DNA of 35,526 bases, taken from Oscillospiraceae bacterium. Lineage in GTDB: Bacteria; Bacillota; Clostridia; Oscillospirales; Ruminococcaceae. Shown here one piece after another: positions 1 to 7,927 of the stretch. The DNA is taken from positions 1 through 35,526 of the forward strand of contig WRHO01000021.1 of the NCBI GenBank assembly GCA_009783205.1. The letters are read 5' to 3'. The first letter of the stretch is position 1. The number at the start of each line of letters is the position of its first letter. Below the pieces are notes generated by a model. It was given only the letters and a program-made list of their open reading frames with translations, did not search any database and was not told the origin of the DNA. The position numbers and the translations under genes were made by a program.

Positions 1-43
1 TTGTCAACTGTATTTTTGCGTTAAACAAAAATTCTTTTGATGA

Positions 44-961
44 TTATTCTTCAGGTGGCTCTTCAACGGCGGATTCGGCAAGAAGCGCGGCGATTGCATC
101 GGGGGAAAGATTGCCGCCCGAGCTTTCAGGTTCAGGCTTTGACTCGGCAGCGGGTGGCTCTTCAACGGCGGATTCGGCAAGAAGCGCGGCGATTGCATCG
201 GGGGAAAGATTACCGCCCGAGCTTTCAGGTTTAGGCTTTGACTCGGTAACGGGAGCTGCTTTTTGATGAGAAGAGCTTGCAAAAGCCGATTCGGTAATAG
301 GTTTATCGTCTAATTCGGATAATACCGAGTTTAAGTCGAGCTTATTCTCGTTTAAAATAGAGCCGACATCGTTAATACTGCTGTATTCGTTGGACTTTTG
401 TTCAAGAATACTTTCGAGACAATAAATCGAATCCTCCAAAATCGTTTCGTTAGGATTTTCCGCGTTTTTAGAAGAATCCAAATCGACAGAATCGCCCGAT
501 GACTCCTCATTTTTTGCAGAAGTTTCCGTATCTGCCGCAGGATTATAGTAATTTGAAAAATTTCTTTCCGCTTTTTTATAAGTCATGTCTTCGTCACCTT
601 GAAACTTAATCCAATAACGGTCGATAGGCATAATCCCATGTGTTTTTCTCGCTATTTCATAAGGATTGTACTCATCTAAGCCAAACCTCGCAAGCTCTAA
701 TTCGGTGAACGGCGTTTTATCTTGAAAAACTCTGCTCGAGAATAAAAAATAAATATCGTTAAGCTCAAGCGGACGCGCGGTACTCGTCAAAATCGGCTCC
801 TTAGCCGATGAGCTGAAGCTGTAATCAACCCGCCCGTCTTCATGAATTGTGTAAGAGGCAAGAAGCCCGTTTCCGTACATAAGCTCAAATTTAAGCGGTA
901 GTGGAATGTCAAAGGGTTCCGTGTTCACAACATTATAGGTATTGGATTTAATAATTTTCAT
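44..961 (-). CDS. Uncharacterised protein with tandem 33-residue C-terminal repeats
   Basis: I do not recognise a named family. The N-terminal ~150 residues look like a folded domain. The middle (~150-235) is acidic and Ser/Asn-rich. The C-terminus holds two near-identical 33-residue repeats, each with the helix-like peptide NLSPDAIAALLAES between Pro/Glu/Ser-rich stretches. That peptide resembles the LSQxEIDALL peptide at the N-terminus of FliM. There is no signal peptide or membrane segment, so it is probably cytoplasmic. An in-frame ATG lies upstream at 979, but the Shine-Dalgarno AGGAG (972-976 on this strand) overlaps that codon and sits 10 nt before the ATG at 961, so 961 is the better start (305 residues). 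It is transcribed away from citrate synthase from its own promoter. The gene is surely real; the function is unknown. Confidence 0.8.
   Translation of the reverse strand: MKIIKSNTYNVVNTEPFDIPLPLKFELMYGNGLLASYTIHEDGRVDYSFSSSAKEPILTSTARPLELNDIYFLFSSRVFQDKTPFTELELARFGLDEYNPYEIARKTHGIMPIDRYWIKFQGDEDMTYKKAERNFSNYYNPAADTETSAKNEESSGDSVDLDSSKNAENPNETILEDSIYCLESILEQKSNEYSSINDVGSILNENKLDLNSVLSELDDKPITESAFASSSHQKAAPVTESKPKPESSGGNLSPDAIAALLAESAVEEPPAAESKPEPESSGGNLSPDAIAALLAESAVEEPPEE
54..251. repeat. Two tandem 99-bp direct repeats (54-152 and 153-251)
   Basis: Two adjacent copies of a 99-bp unit differ at only a handful of positions. The unit is a multiple of three and lies in frame in the minus-strand gene, so it encodes the duplicated 33-residue peptide. 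The near-identity at DNA level points to a recent duplication or to recombination keeping the copies alike. Copy number could vary between strains. Confidence 0.9.
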
Positions 962-1006
962 TGGGTTAATGCTCCTCATTTATTGAGAATTTTTTAAACA
1001 TTAAAC

Positions 1007-1035
1007 AGTATATCACATTATGTAGAAATTTTCAA
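1007..1035 (-). promoter_or_regulatory. Promoter for the repeat-protein gene
   Basis: On the minus strand TTGAAA (1030-1035) and TATACT (1007-1012) are 17 bp apart. The expected transcript start is near 1000, giving a ~40-nt leader to the ATG at 961. It lies in a 260-bp AT-rich divergent intergenic region that otherwise holds only the citrate synthase promoter. Confidence 0.55.
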
Positions 1036-1148
1036 TACTCAAAATAATAATATTTAATAATATTTTCAAAATGTTAAAAATGACTGGAAAAACGCTCGAC
1101 TTTTTGTGACATTTGCCAAAAATATGAAGTCTCCTTAAAAATATAGGG

Positions 1149-1177
1149 TTGCATTAATTGTAAAACTATGTTAATAT
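1149..1177 (+). promoter_or_regulatory. Possible promoter for the citrate synthase operon
   Basis: TTGCAT (1149-1154) and TAATAT (1172-1177) are 17 bp apart. A second TATAAT at 1192-1197 lacks a good -35, so the exact start is uncertain. Confidence 0.4.
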
Positions 1178-1222
1178 ATTAAAATACAGTGTATAATTTA
1201 TATAAAGGAAAAGGGTTATTAA

Positions 1223-2590
1223 ATGTCAAAAGATATTAATTGGTGTGATACAACCGAAAGAATAAACGAATACTCGGATATTTGCAGAAGTAATCTCGTT
1301 ATTGACCCGTTGCTCTACGGAAAGTACGACGTCAAGCGCGGATTGAGAGATATAAGCGGGAAGGGCGTGCTTGCGGGGCTTACAAAAATTGCCGAAGTAA
1401 AGTCTTATACGATAGATGACGGAGAAATGATTCCCTGTGAAGGAAAGCTGTATTATCACGGTTATGATATTGAAAAGCTCGTTGACGGGTTTTCTTCCGA
1501 AAATCGAATGGGCTTTGAGGAATGTACTTATTTACTGCTTTTCGGAAACCTGCCTACTAAACAACAATTAAAAGAGTTTAACGCTCAATTGGTGAGATAT
1601 CGCGACCTTCCGACGAGCTTCACCCGAGATGTCATTCTTAAGGCACCGAGCAGAGATATGATGAATTCGCTTGCGAGAAGTATTCTTACGCTGTATTCAT
1701 ATGATGAAAAAGCGGACGATGTTTCAATTGAAAACACAATGCGTCAATCGTTACAGATGATATCGCGATTTCCCCGACTCGCTATTTACGGGTATCAAGC
1801 GTTTCAACATTATCACGAAGAACAAAGCCTGTTCATACACGCGCCGTTGCCTGAACTCTCAACAGCCGAAAACATACTTTATATGCTTCGCCCAGACAGT
1901 AAGTTTACAGAGATGGAGGCGAAAATTCTCGATATTGCGTTGGTGCTTCACGCCGACCATGGCGGCGGTAACAACTCTACTTTTACAACGAGGGTTGTTA
2001 CCTCATCCGGCTCGGATACCTATTCGACCGTCTCGGCGGCATTAGGCTCGTTAAAAGGTCCAAAACACGGCGGTGCGAACATTAAGGTGTCGTTAATGTT
2101 TGACGACCTTATGAAAAAGGTAAAAAATTGGACTGATGAAAAAGCGGTTGAACAGTATCTTTCCGACTGTCTCGATAAAAAGGGATTTGACAAATCGGGG
2201 TTGATTTACGGAATGGGACACGCGGTATACTCGCTTTCAGACCCTCGCGCAACCTTATTTAAAAGGTATGTGGAAAAATTAGCAATAGACAAGGGAAAGG
2301 AAGAGGAATTCGCGCTTTATTCAATGGTGGAAAGATTAGCCCCGCAGATTATCGGCGATAAGAAAAAAATGTATAAGGGCGTAAGCGCGAACGTAGATTT
2401 TTACAGCGGGCTTGTATATAAAATGCTCGGCCTCCCCGGTGAAATGTTTACGCCGCTTTTTGCGATAGCGAGAATTTCCGGGTGGTGCGCGCACAGGATT
2501 GAAGAATTAATAGGCGGCGGAAAAATTACCCGCCCCGCATTTAAAACGGTAATCAAACACAGAGAGTACAAGAACATAGGTGACAGATGA
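1223..2590 (+). CDS. gltA: Citrate synthase
   Basis: Condenses acetyl-CoA with oxaloacetate to citrate. In an anaerobe this usually feeds 2-oxoglutarate and glutamate synthesis. The 455-residue protein is full length for the clostridial form with an N-terminal extension. Active-site segments are intact: HADHGGGN with His243/His246, GPKHGGAN with His282, GMGHAVY with His333 and NVDFYSG with Asp392. By family knowledge His246, His333 and Asp392 match the catalytic triad. The ribosome site is AAAGGA upstream of the ATG. Its stop codon overlaps the start of the radical SAM gene by 4 bp (ATGA), so the two are translationally coupled. Confidence 0.96.
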   Translation: MSKDINWCDTTERINEYSDICRSNLVIDPLLYGKYDVKRGLRDISGKGVLAGLTKIAEVKSYTIDDGEMIPCEGKLYYHGYDIEKLVDGFSSENRMGFEECTYLLLFGNLPTKQQLKEFNAQLVRYRDLPTSFTRDVILKAPSRDMMNSLARSILTLYSYDEKADDVSIENTMRQSLQMISRFPRLAIYGYQAFQHYHEEQSLFIHAPLPELSTAENILYMLRPDSKFTEMEAKILDIALVLHADHGGGNNSTFTTRVVTSSGSDTYSTVSAALGSLKGPKHGGANIKVSLMFDDLMKKVKNWTDEKAVEQYLSDCLDKKGFDKSGLIYGMGHAVYSLSDPRATLFKRYVEKLAIDKGKEEEFALYSMVERLAPQIIGDKKKMYKGVSANVDFYSGLVYKMLGLPGEMFTPLFAIARISGWCAHRIEELIGGGKITRPAFKTVIKHREYKNIGDR

Positions 2591-3174
2591 ATATATTTTA
2601 CAGACTCGGTGATAAACTTTATGTAAATATCACAAACAAATGTTCATGTGATTGCGTTTTTTGTATAAGGAAAAACGGAGATTCGGTTGGCGACGCCGAT
2701 ACATTATGGTTGGAGCATGAGCCGAGCTTCTCGGAAGTGAGCGCGGCTTTTGCCCGGGAACGCATTGATAATATTGAAGAAATTGTTTTTTGCGGCTACG
2801 GGGAGCCTATGGAAAGAGCAGAAGACGTCGTTTTGATTGCAAAGTTTATTAAATCGAAAACAACGGTTCCGGTCAGGTTAAATACAAACGGCTTGGTTAA
2901 GCTTATTAACCCCGATTTTGACATTGCTCGCTTAAATATATTTGATTCAATATCGGTCAGTCTTAATGCCGACAACGCGGAAGACTATCAAAAGCTTACG
3001 CGCACCGTTTTCGGTGAAAAGTCATTTGATTCAATGCTCGGCTTTGCACAAGACGCAAGGGCATACACAAATGTAGCTTTTACAATAGTTGATACTGCGG
3101 GGGTTGATATAGATAAGTGTAAAGAAATATCAAATAAAACTTCGATTCCTTTAAGAGTACGCACTCTGTTATGA
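2587..3174 (+). CDS. TatD-associated radical SAM protein
   Basis: A short (195-residue) radical SAM protein. The cluster motif CxxxCxxC is at residues ~20-27 within NKCSCDCVFC, with one extra Cys inside it. A GGEP-like GYGEP segment near residue 71 should help bind SAM. Length and order match the short family usually named 'TatD family-linked radical SAM protein', whose reaction is not known to me. No tatD gene is in this window. It overlaps the citrate synthase stop by 4 bp, an unexpected partner for the family. It has no C-terminal SPASM or second iron-sulfur domain. Confidence 0.85.
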   Translation: MNIFYRLGDKLYVNITNKCSCDCVFCIRKNGDSVGDADTLWLEHEPSFSEVSAAFARERIDNIEEIVFCGYGEPMERAEDVVLIAKFIKSKTTVPVRLNTNGLVKLINPDFDIARLNIFDSISVSLNADNAEDYQKLTRTVFGEKSFDSMLGFAQDARAYTNVAFTIVDTAGVDIDKCKEISNKTSIPLRVRTLL

Positions 3175-3203
3175 CAATAATTTGAAAAATTTCATAAAAT
3201 CTC

Positions 3204-3232
3204 TTTACAAACGAAAAAACATATGATATAAT
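3204..3232 (+). promoter_or_regulatory. Strong promoter for rpsO-pnp
   Basis: TTTACA (3204-3209) and a perfect TATAAT (3227-3232) are 17 bp apart. The predicted transcript start is near 3239, giving a leader of ~108 nt before rpsO. Confidence 0.75.
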
Positions 3233-3238
3233 ACAAGG

Positions 3239-3346
3239 GCTTGTTCACGGATTTGGGGTTCATCGCCCTTTTCTGTGATAATGCACAATCCACTCGCGAT
3301 TAATTTTTGCGGGGGTGTTTAATATTATTTACGAGGTACAAAGACT
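3239..3346 (+). promoter_or_regulatory. Structured rpsO leader, possible S15 autoregulatory RNA
   Basis: The leader can form two hairpins. In the first, UCACGGA (3245-3251) pairs with UCUGUGA (3272-3278) through one G-U pair and encloses a GGG/CCC helix (3255-3257 with 3266-3268). In the second, CACUC near 3291 pairs with GGGUG near 3318, just before the ribosome site. Ribosomal protein S15 represses its own mRNA in several phyla through leaders carrying G-U/G-C motifs. Assignment here rests on position and hand folding only. Confidence 0.4.
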
Positions 3347-3613
3347 ATGATGCTTAAAGATGAAAAAAACGCGGTTATCGAAGCTAACCGAAAACACGAA
3401 AGCGACACCGGTTCGCCGGAGGTTCAAATCGCAATTCTGACAAAAAGAATTAACGATTTGACCGAACACCTGAAAATACACAAGAATGACCATCATTCCC
3501 GCCGAGGATTGTTTAAGATGGTCGGACACAGGCGTAATTTGCTTAATTATCTCGTCAAAAAAGATGTTGAGCGTTATCGTTCAACTATCGCAAGGCTCGG
3601 TATAAGGAAGTAA
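3347..3613 (+). CDS. rpsO: 30S ribosomal protein S15
   Basis: The 88-residue product is the usual S15 length and carries the family hallmarks: the [12 protein letters not shown] segment, the [18 protein letters not shown] core with its conserved His and Arg residues, and a C-terminal [10 protein letters not shown] helix. S15 binds the central domain of 16S rRNA early in 30S assembly. The start is ATG with GAGG 10 nt upstream; a second ATG follows directly. pnp follows after 84 bp, the widely conserved rpsO-pnp order. Confidence 0.97.
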   Translation: MMLKDEKNAVIEANRKHESDTGSPEVQIAILTKRINDLTEHLKIHKNDHHSRRGLFKMVGHRRNLLNYLVKKDVERYRSTIARLGIRK

Positions 3614-3629
3614 TGAAGTAATAACGAAG

Positions 3630-3658
3630 CAAGGGTGGAACGCGTCGTTCCGCCCTTG
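3630..3658 (+). promoter_or_regulatory. rpsO-pnp intergenic hairpin
   Basis: A 13-bp stem (3630-3642 with 3646-3658, one G-U pair) has a 3-nt loop and no clear U-tract after it. It is therefore more likely a processing hairpin (RNase III type, as between rpsO and pnp in other bacteria) or a leaky terminator than a full stop. Confidence 0.6.
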
Positions 3659-3697
3659 TATACTACAATTTAATAAAGTATTAGGAGAAAAATCAGA

Positions 3698-5833
3698 ATG
3701 TTCAATAATCATAAAGTTTTTAAAACGATGTTTGCGGGGCGTGAATTATCGGTCGAAACCGGCAAAACCTGCGAATTGTCCAACGGCTCGTGTTGGATTA
3801 CCTATGGTGAGACGGTCGTTATGGTAAACGTCACAATGGGCGCGAAGCCGCGAGAGGGCGTTGATTATTTCCCTTTATCGGTTGATTATGAAGAAAAGCT
3901 GTATGCTGTCGGAAAAATACCGGGTGGTTTCCTTAAAAGAGAAGGCAGACCCAGCGAAAAAGCAATACTGACCTCAAGGGTGGTTGACCGACCAATGCGT
4001 CCGCTTTTTCCGAGCGATATGCGGAATGATGTTGCGTTGGTTATGACCGTTTTGGCGGTTGACCCCGATTGTTCACCCGAAATTCTCGGTATGATTGGCT
4101 CGTCAATAGCGGTCGCAATTTCCGATATACCGTGGAACGGCCCAATCGGAGGTATATTTGTCGGCTTGGTTGACGGCGAAATAGTTTTAATGCCAAACGC
4201 GGAACAGCGTTTAAAATCCGACCTTCAACTAACGGTTGCGTCGAGCGAGAAGAAGGTTGTTATGATTGAAGCGGGTGCGAATCAAGTTCCGGACAATGTG
4301 ATGATTGACGCTATTAATGCGGGTCATGCTGAAATAACAAAATCGCTCATTCCTTTTATAAATGATATTGTATCACAGATAGGTAAGCCTAAGGTCGCAT
4401 TTGAATCACAGGCGGTTGACCCCGATTTGTTTAAAGCAATATCCGATTTTGCATTAGAAAAAGTACGCTATACCCTTGATACTAACGACAAGAATGTACG
4501 CGAAGAACGCTTACAGCCGATTGTTGACGAAATTCACGCAAAATTCGATGAAGCTTCCGAGTATTTACCCGAGGCTGAAAATAAAAGCATTATTATTGAC
4601 GAGTGTATATATAAGCTGCAAAAATATATTGTTCGACGTTGGCTCTTAGACGACAAGAAACGGGTTGACGGTCGAAAGTTAGACGAGATACGCCCGTTAC
4701 ACTCGGAGGTAGGCGTTTTGCCGCGTGTACATGGCTCGGGTATTTTTACGAGAGGACAAACACAGGTATTGACGGTTACAACGCTTGGACCCGTAAGCGA
4801 TTCTCAACGGATTGACGGACTTGACGATGAAGATACAAAACGGTATATGCACCATTATAACTTCCCGCCATATTCGGTAGGCGAGGCAAAAAACAGTCGC
4901 GGGCCGGGTCGTCGCGAAATAGGACACGGTGCATTAGCGGAGCGCGCGCTTGAACCGGTTATTCCGAGCATTGACGAATTTCCTTATGCAATTCGCCTTG
5001 TGTCGGAGATATTGAGCTCAAACGGCTCAACCTCACAAGGAGCGATATGCGGTTCAACACTTTCGCTCATGGACGCGGGCGTTCCGATAAAAGCACCTGT
5101 AGCGGGAATATCGTGCGGATTAATTACCGAGGGTGACGAGTGGATGACCATGATAGATATTCAAGGGGTAGAGGATTTCTTCGGCGATATGGACTTTAAA
5201 GTGGGCGGAACGCATGAGGGAATTACCGCAATCCAAATGGATTTAAAAATCGACGGACTTACCCCCGAAATTATAAAAGAAGCAATTGAAACTACGCATA
5301 AAGCAAGAATTGACATTCTCGACAAGGTTATGCTCAAAGCTATTGCTCAACCGAGGGCGCAGGTTAATAAATACGCGCCTAAGATGCTCGGCACAAAGGT
5401 TCCGGTTGATAAAATACGCGAGGTTATAGGAACGGGCGGAAAGGTTATTCAAAAATTAGCGGCAGATTTTGAGGTTAAAATAGATGTAGATGATGAAGGT
5501 AACGTATTTGTTTGCGGTATTGATTTCGAAAAGTCACAGGCTTGTATAAACATGATTGATTCGATTGTTGCCGAGCCGGAAATAGGTGCGATATATAAAG
5601 GTAAGGTTGTACGTGTTAAGGATTTCGGCGCGTTTGTCGAATTTGCGCCGGGCAAAGAGGGTATGGTGCATATTTCCGAGTTGGAAAACCGCCGCGTTGA
5701 AAAAGTAGAAGATGTATGTAACGAAGGCGACGAAATAATCGTAAAAATCATAAAAATTGATAATATGGGAAAAATAGGATTATCGAGAAAAGAAGCTTTA
5801 AAGGATATTGAGGAAAAAAATAAGAAAAGTTGA
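3698..5833 (+). CDS. pnp: Polynucleotide phosphorylase
   Basis: A 3'-to-5' phosphorolytic exoribonuclease of RNA turnover, acting as a trimer. The 711-residue protein has the full domain order: first RNase PH domain (~10-145), helical linker (~150-310), second RNase PH domain (~315-545), KH domain (~555-615, loop IGTGGK) and S1 domain (~620-695, from [17 protein letters not shown]). The catalytic half contains FPPYSVGE and [13 protein letters not shown], the segment with the metal/phosphate-site acidic residues. The ribosome site AGGAG lies 11 nt before the ATG. A long perfect hairpin ends the unit. Confidence 0.98.
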   Translation: MFNNHKVFKTMFAGRELSVETGKTCELSNGSCWITYGETVVMVNVTMGAKPREGVDYFPLSVDYEEKLYAVGKIPGGFLKREGRPSEKAILTSRVVDRPMRPLFPSDMRNDVALVMTVLAVDPDCSPEILGMIGSSIAVAISDIPWNGPIGGIFVGLVDGEIVLMPNAEQRLKSDLQLTVASSEKKVVMIEAGANQVPDNVMIDAINAGHAEITKSLIPFINDIVSQIGKPKVAFESQAVDPDLFKAISDFALEKVRYTLDTNDKNVREERLQPIVDEIHAKFDEASEYLPEAENKSIIIDECIYKLQKYIVRRWLLDDKKRVDGRKLDEIRPLHSEVGVLPRVHGSGIFTRGQTQVLTVTTLGPVSDSQRIDGLDDEDTKRYMHHYNFPPYSVGEAKNSRGPGRREIGHGALAERALEPVIPSIDEFPYAIRLVSEILSSNGSTSQGAICGSTLSLMDAGVPIKAPVAGISCGLITEGDEWMTMIDIQGVEDFFGDMDFKVGGTHEGITAIQMDLKIDGLTPEIIKEAIETTHKARIDILDKVMLKAIAQPRAQVNKYAPKMLGTKVPVDKIREVIGTGGKVIQKLAADFEVKIDVDDEGNVFVCGIDFEKSQACINMIDSIVAEPEIGAIYKGKVVRVKDFGAFVEFAPGKEGMVHISELENRRVEKVEDVCNEGDEIIVKIIKIDNMGKIGLSRKEALKDIEEKNKKS

Positions 5834-5859
5834 AAAAATCCGATAAAGGGAACATCTGA

Positions 5860-5910
5860 AATGACCGGTATCAACAGTAGGGCTTTAACCCGCGGTTGAT
5901 ACCGGTCATT
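5860..5910 (+). terminator. Terminator after pnp
   Basis: A perfect 16-bp inverted repeat (5860-5875 with 5895-5910) encloses a 19-nt loop that contains its own GGG/CCC. It lies 26 bp after the pnp stop. The following sequence is A/T-rich but not a pure T run. Confidence 0.75.
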
Positions 5911-5977
5911 ATGGTATTATTATATCATATTTTTCATGTTGTTTTACATTTTTCCGCGAAAAAAACATTTTAACCTA

Positions 5978-6007
5978 TTGACTAATACACTACAGTTATG
6001 TTATAAT
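5978..6007 (+). promoter_or_regulatory. Promoter placing transcription at the ypsA-like start codon
   Basis: TTGACT (5978-5983) and a perfect TATAAT (6002-6007) are 18 bp apart. The predicted +1 is 6013-6015, exactly at the ATG of the next gene, so the mRNA would be leaderless. Confidence 0.65.
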
Positions 6008-6013
6008 TTGCAA

Positions 6014-6595
6014 ATGAATTATACAAATAAAGTATGCTCGTTTACCGGATACCGCACAAAGAAGCTGAAAACCTGCCTTTCTGGTGCGCTTACTTTTGAG
6101 GTTCTTAAAAGCTGTCTGCTAAATAAAATGAAAGAAATGCTTGATGAAGGATTTACAACATTCCAATGCGGAATGGCGGTCGGTTCCGATTTAATTTTTG
6201 CAGAAGCCGCAATTGAACTGAAAAAACGATATTCTGCGTTGGTGAAATTTATCGCGGTCATTCCCTGCCTCGAACATGATAGAGGGTGGAACGATGTTGA
6301 CCGTGTACTTTGCCGTAAGGTGGTTGAAAATGCCGACGAGGTAATATTGGTCAGTAACAGTGAGTATTACGACGGTTGTATGGCTAAACGCAATCGGCAT
6401 TTAGTCGAGACCTGTGACGAGCTTATAGCCGTTTATGACGGGCAGAGAGGCGGAACCATGCAGACGATTAATTACGCCAAAGGAAAAGGGATAAAGATTA
6501 CAATTTTTGACCCCTCGAGAGAGGTCGTTATCACATTGAGAGAGTCATTCGGTGAAACGCTTAAAACCGAGAGGGCAATGATATATACGCCTTAG
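6014..6595 (+). CDS. YpsA-like SLOG-family protein (DUF1273-like)
   Basis: The start SFTGYR, the glycine-rich FQCGMAVGSDLIFAEAA, the YDGQRGGT segment and the overall length (193 residues) fit the YpsA/DUF1273 branch of the SLOG superfamily, Rossmann-like folds thought to bind nucleotides or nucleotide-derived ligands. The biochemical role is unknown; YpsA in Firmicutes has been linked to cell division and stress. The longer reading frame starts at 5936, but its first 26 codons lie in promoter sequence, so the ATG at 6014 is chosen. There is no Shine-Dalgarno, consistent with a leaderless message. dprA, also a SLOG-fold protein, follows after 20 bp. Confidence 0.85.
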   Translation: MNYTNKVCSFTGYRTKKLKTCLSGALTFEVLKSCLLNKMKEMLDEGFTTFQCGMAVGSDLIFAEAAIELKKRYSALVKFIAVIPCLEHDRGWNDVDRVLCRKVVENADEVILVSNSEYYDGCMAKRNRHLVETCDELIAVYDGQRGGTMQTINYAKGKGIKITIFDPSREVVITLRESFGETLKTERAMIYTP

Positions 6596-6615
6596 GCAGT
6601 ATTACAGGAGGATAA

Positions 6616-7863
6616 ATGTTAAAATACTATATATGGTTGTTATCGGTGATGGGGGCGGCGAATCCGCGAACAATGAGGATTATTTCACATTTTGGCGGCA
6701 TTAAAGAGACATATGACGCACTTACCTCGAGAGACGCTAAATTTGAAGCGGCATTAAAACCGTGGGAGGTTAAGTCGCTCAAAAAATCATCACTTGAAAA
6801 GGCCGAGGAGCTTATTGAATGGTGTAAAAAACGAAGCTATAATATAGTAACCTTCGATGATGAAGATTACCCGGAACAGCTTAAGCATATATACAACCCG
6901 CCGCTTGTTTTATTTATTGAAGGGTCGCTCGCCGCGATAAATTCTGAAATACGCATAAATGTTATCGGAACAAGAAAGCCGTCCGATTACAGTTGTATGG
7001 TAGCGTCTCACATATGCGCCGAATTAGCAAAAACGGGGATAGTTATTATAAGCGGAATGGCGGTAGGGCTCGATAAATGCTCAATGTCTGCCGCTCTTGA
7101 AAATCGCGGAATCGTTGCGGGCGTGTTAGCCTGCGGAATTGATGTTGAATATCCAAAGGGAAGTAAAGCCTTTCGAAGCTCGGTTGTTGAGTCCGGCGGC
7201 GTATGTATTTCCGAACTCATGCCGCGCGATGAAACCCGACCCGCATATTTTCAATACAGAAACAGGATTATGTCGGGATTATCGTCGGGAACGCTTATTG
7301 TTGAAGCGGGTGAGCGTTCGGGCTGTCACATTACCGCGCTACACGCGATAAGCCAAAACAGAGATTTGTTCTGTATACCGCCTCACGACATTCTTGACCC
7401 GCGATACTCGGGTGTTCTGAGATACTTAAGAGACGGTGCTATACCGGTTTTCAGCCATATTGATATAATCAATGAGTATTTAAGCGACGTTTGCGAACGA
7501 TTTGACGAGGTTTCAAATACGCAAAAATCGACTACGGTTTTAAAAACGGAAAAATCCCCAAAATCGGCTTCACCTAAGAATATTGAAAAATCCGACATTC
7601 CTCCCGCTAAGTCCGCACAGCCCTCACAACCGATATTTAAGAGTAAAGCCCCCGTTCCGCAACCCGCCCCAAAAGCCGATTACAGTCAACTCCCCGAAGA
7701 ACAAACGAGAATAATCGCGGCTTTACAAAAGAAAAAGCTTACATTTGACGAAATAGTAAAAAAGAAACTATGCGATGCCGCGCAGGTTTACGAGATTTTA
7801 CTCGATATGGAGCTTGACGGTCTTATTGAAAAAATCGCAGGCGACAGGTATACTATAATGTAG
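6616..7863 (+). CDS. dprA: DNA-processing protein DprA
   Basis: DprA protects incoming single-stranded DNA and loads RecA during natural transformation; in non-competent bacteria its role is less clear. The 415-residue protein has an N-terminal helical part (~1-85), the DprA Rossmann domain (~90-285, with GTRKPSDYS, the SGMAVGLDK phosphate loop and EAGERSGCHITA), a Pro/Lys/Ser-rich linker (~295-350) and a C-terminal winged helix (~355-415). Several usually conserved positions differ: the loop is normally SGxARGIDxxAH, and here the His is Ser. The ribosome site AGGAGG lies just upstream. It sits in an operon with the SLOG protein. Confidence 0.93.
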   Translation: MLKYYIWLLSVMGAANPRTMRIISHFGGIKETYDALTSRDAKFEAALKPWEVKSLKKSSLEKAEELIEWCKKRSYNIVTFDDEDYPEQLKHIYNPPLVLFIEGSLAAINSEIRINVIGTRKPSDYSCMVASHICAELAKTGIVIISGMAVGLDKCSMSAALENRGIVAGVLACGIDVEYPKGSKAFRSSVVESGGVCISELMPRDETRPAYFQYRNRIMSGLSSGTLIVEAGERSGCHITALHAISQNRDLFCIPPHDILDPRYSGVLRYLRDGAIPVFSHIDIINEYLSDVCERFDEVSNTQKSTTVLKTEKSPKSASPKNIEKSDIPPAKSAQPSQPIFKSKAPVPQPAPKADYSQLPEEQTRIIAALQKKKLTFDEIVKKKLCDAAQVYEILLDMELDGLIEKIAGDRYTIM

Positions 7864-7927
7864 TGGCAAACCAACTCTGATAAATAATGAAACAATAAAT
7901 TCCCATAAAAAAATTAAGGAGACTTTT

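Noticed and set aside
54-251. Direct repeats considered as a CRISPR array
   Set aside because: Only two copies, no spacers, and the unit is an in-frame coding duplication.
5936-6013. 26-codon N-terminal extension of the YpsA-like protein
   Set aside because: It covers the promoter, has no ribosome site and does not resemble the family N-terminus.
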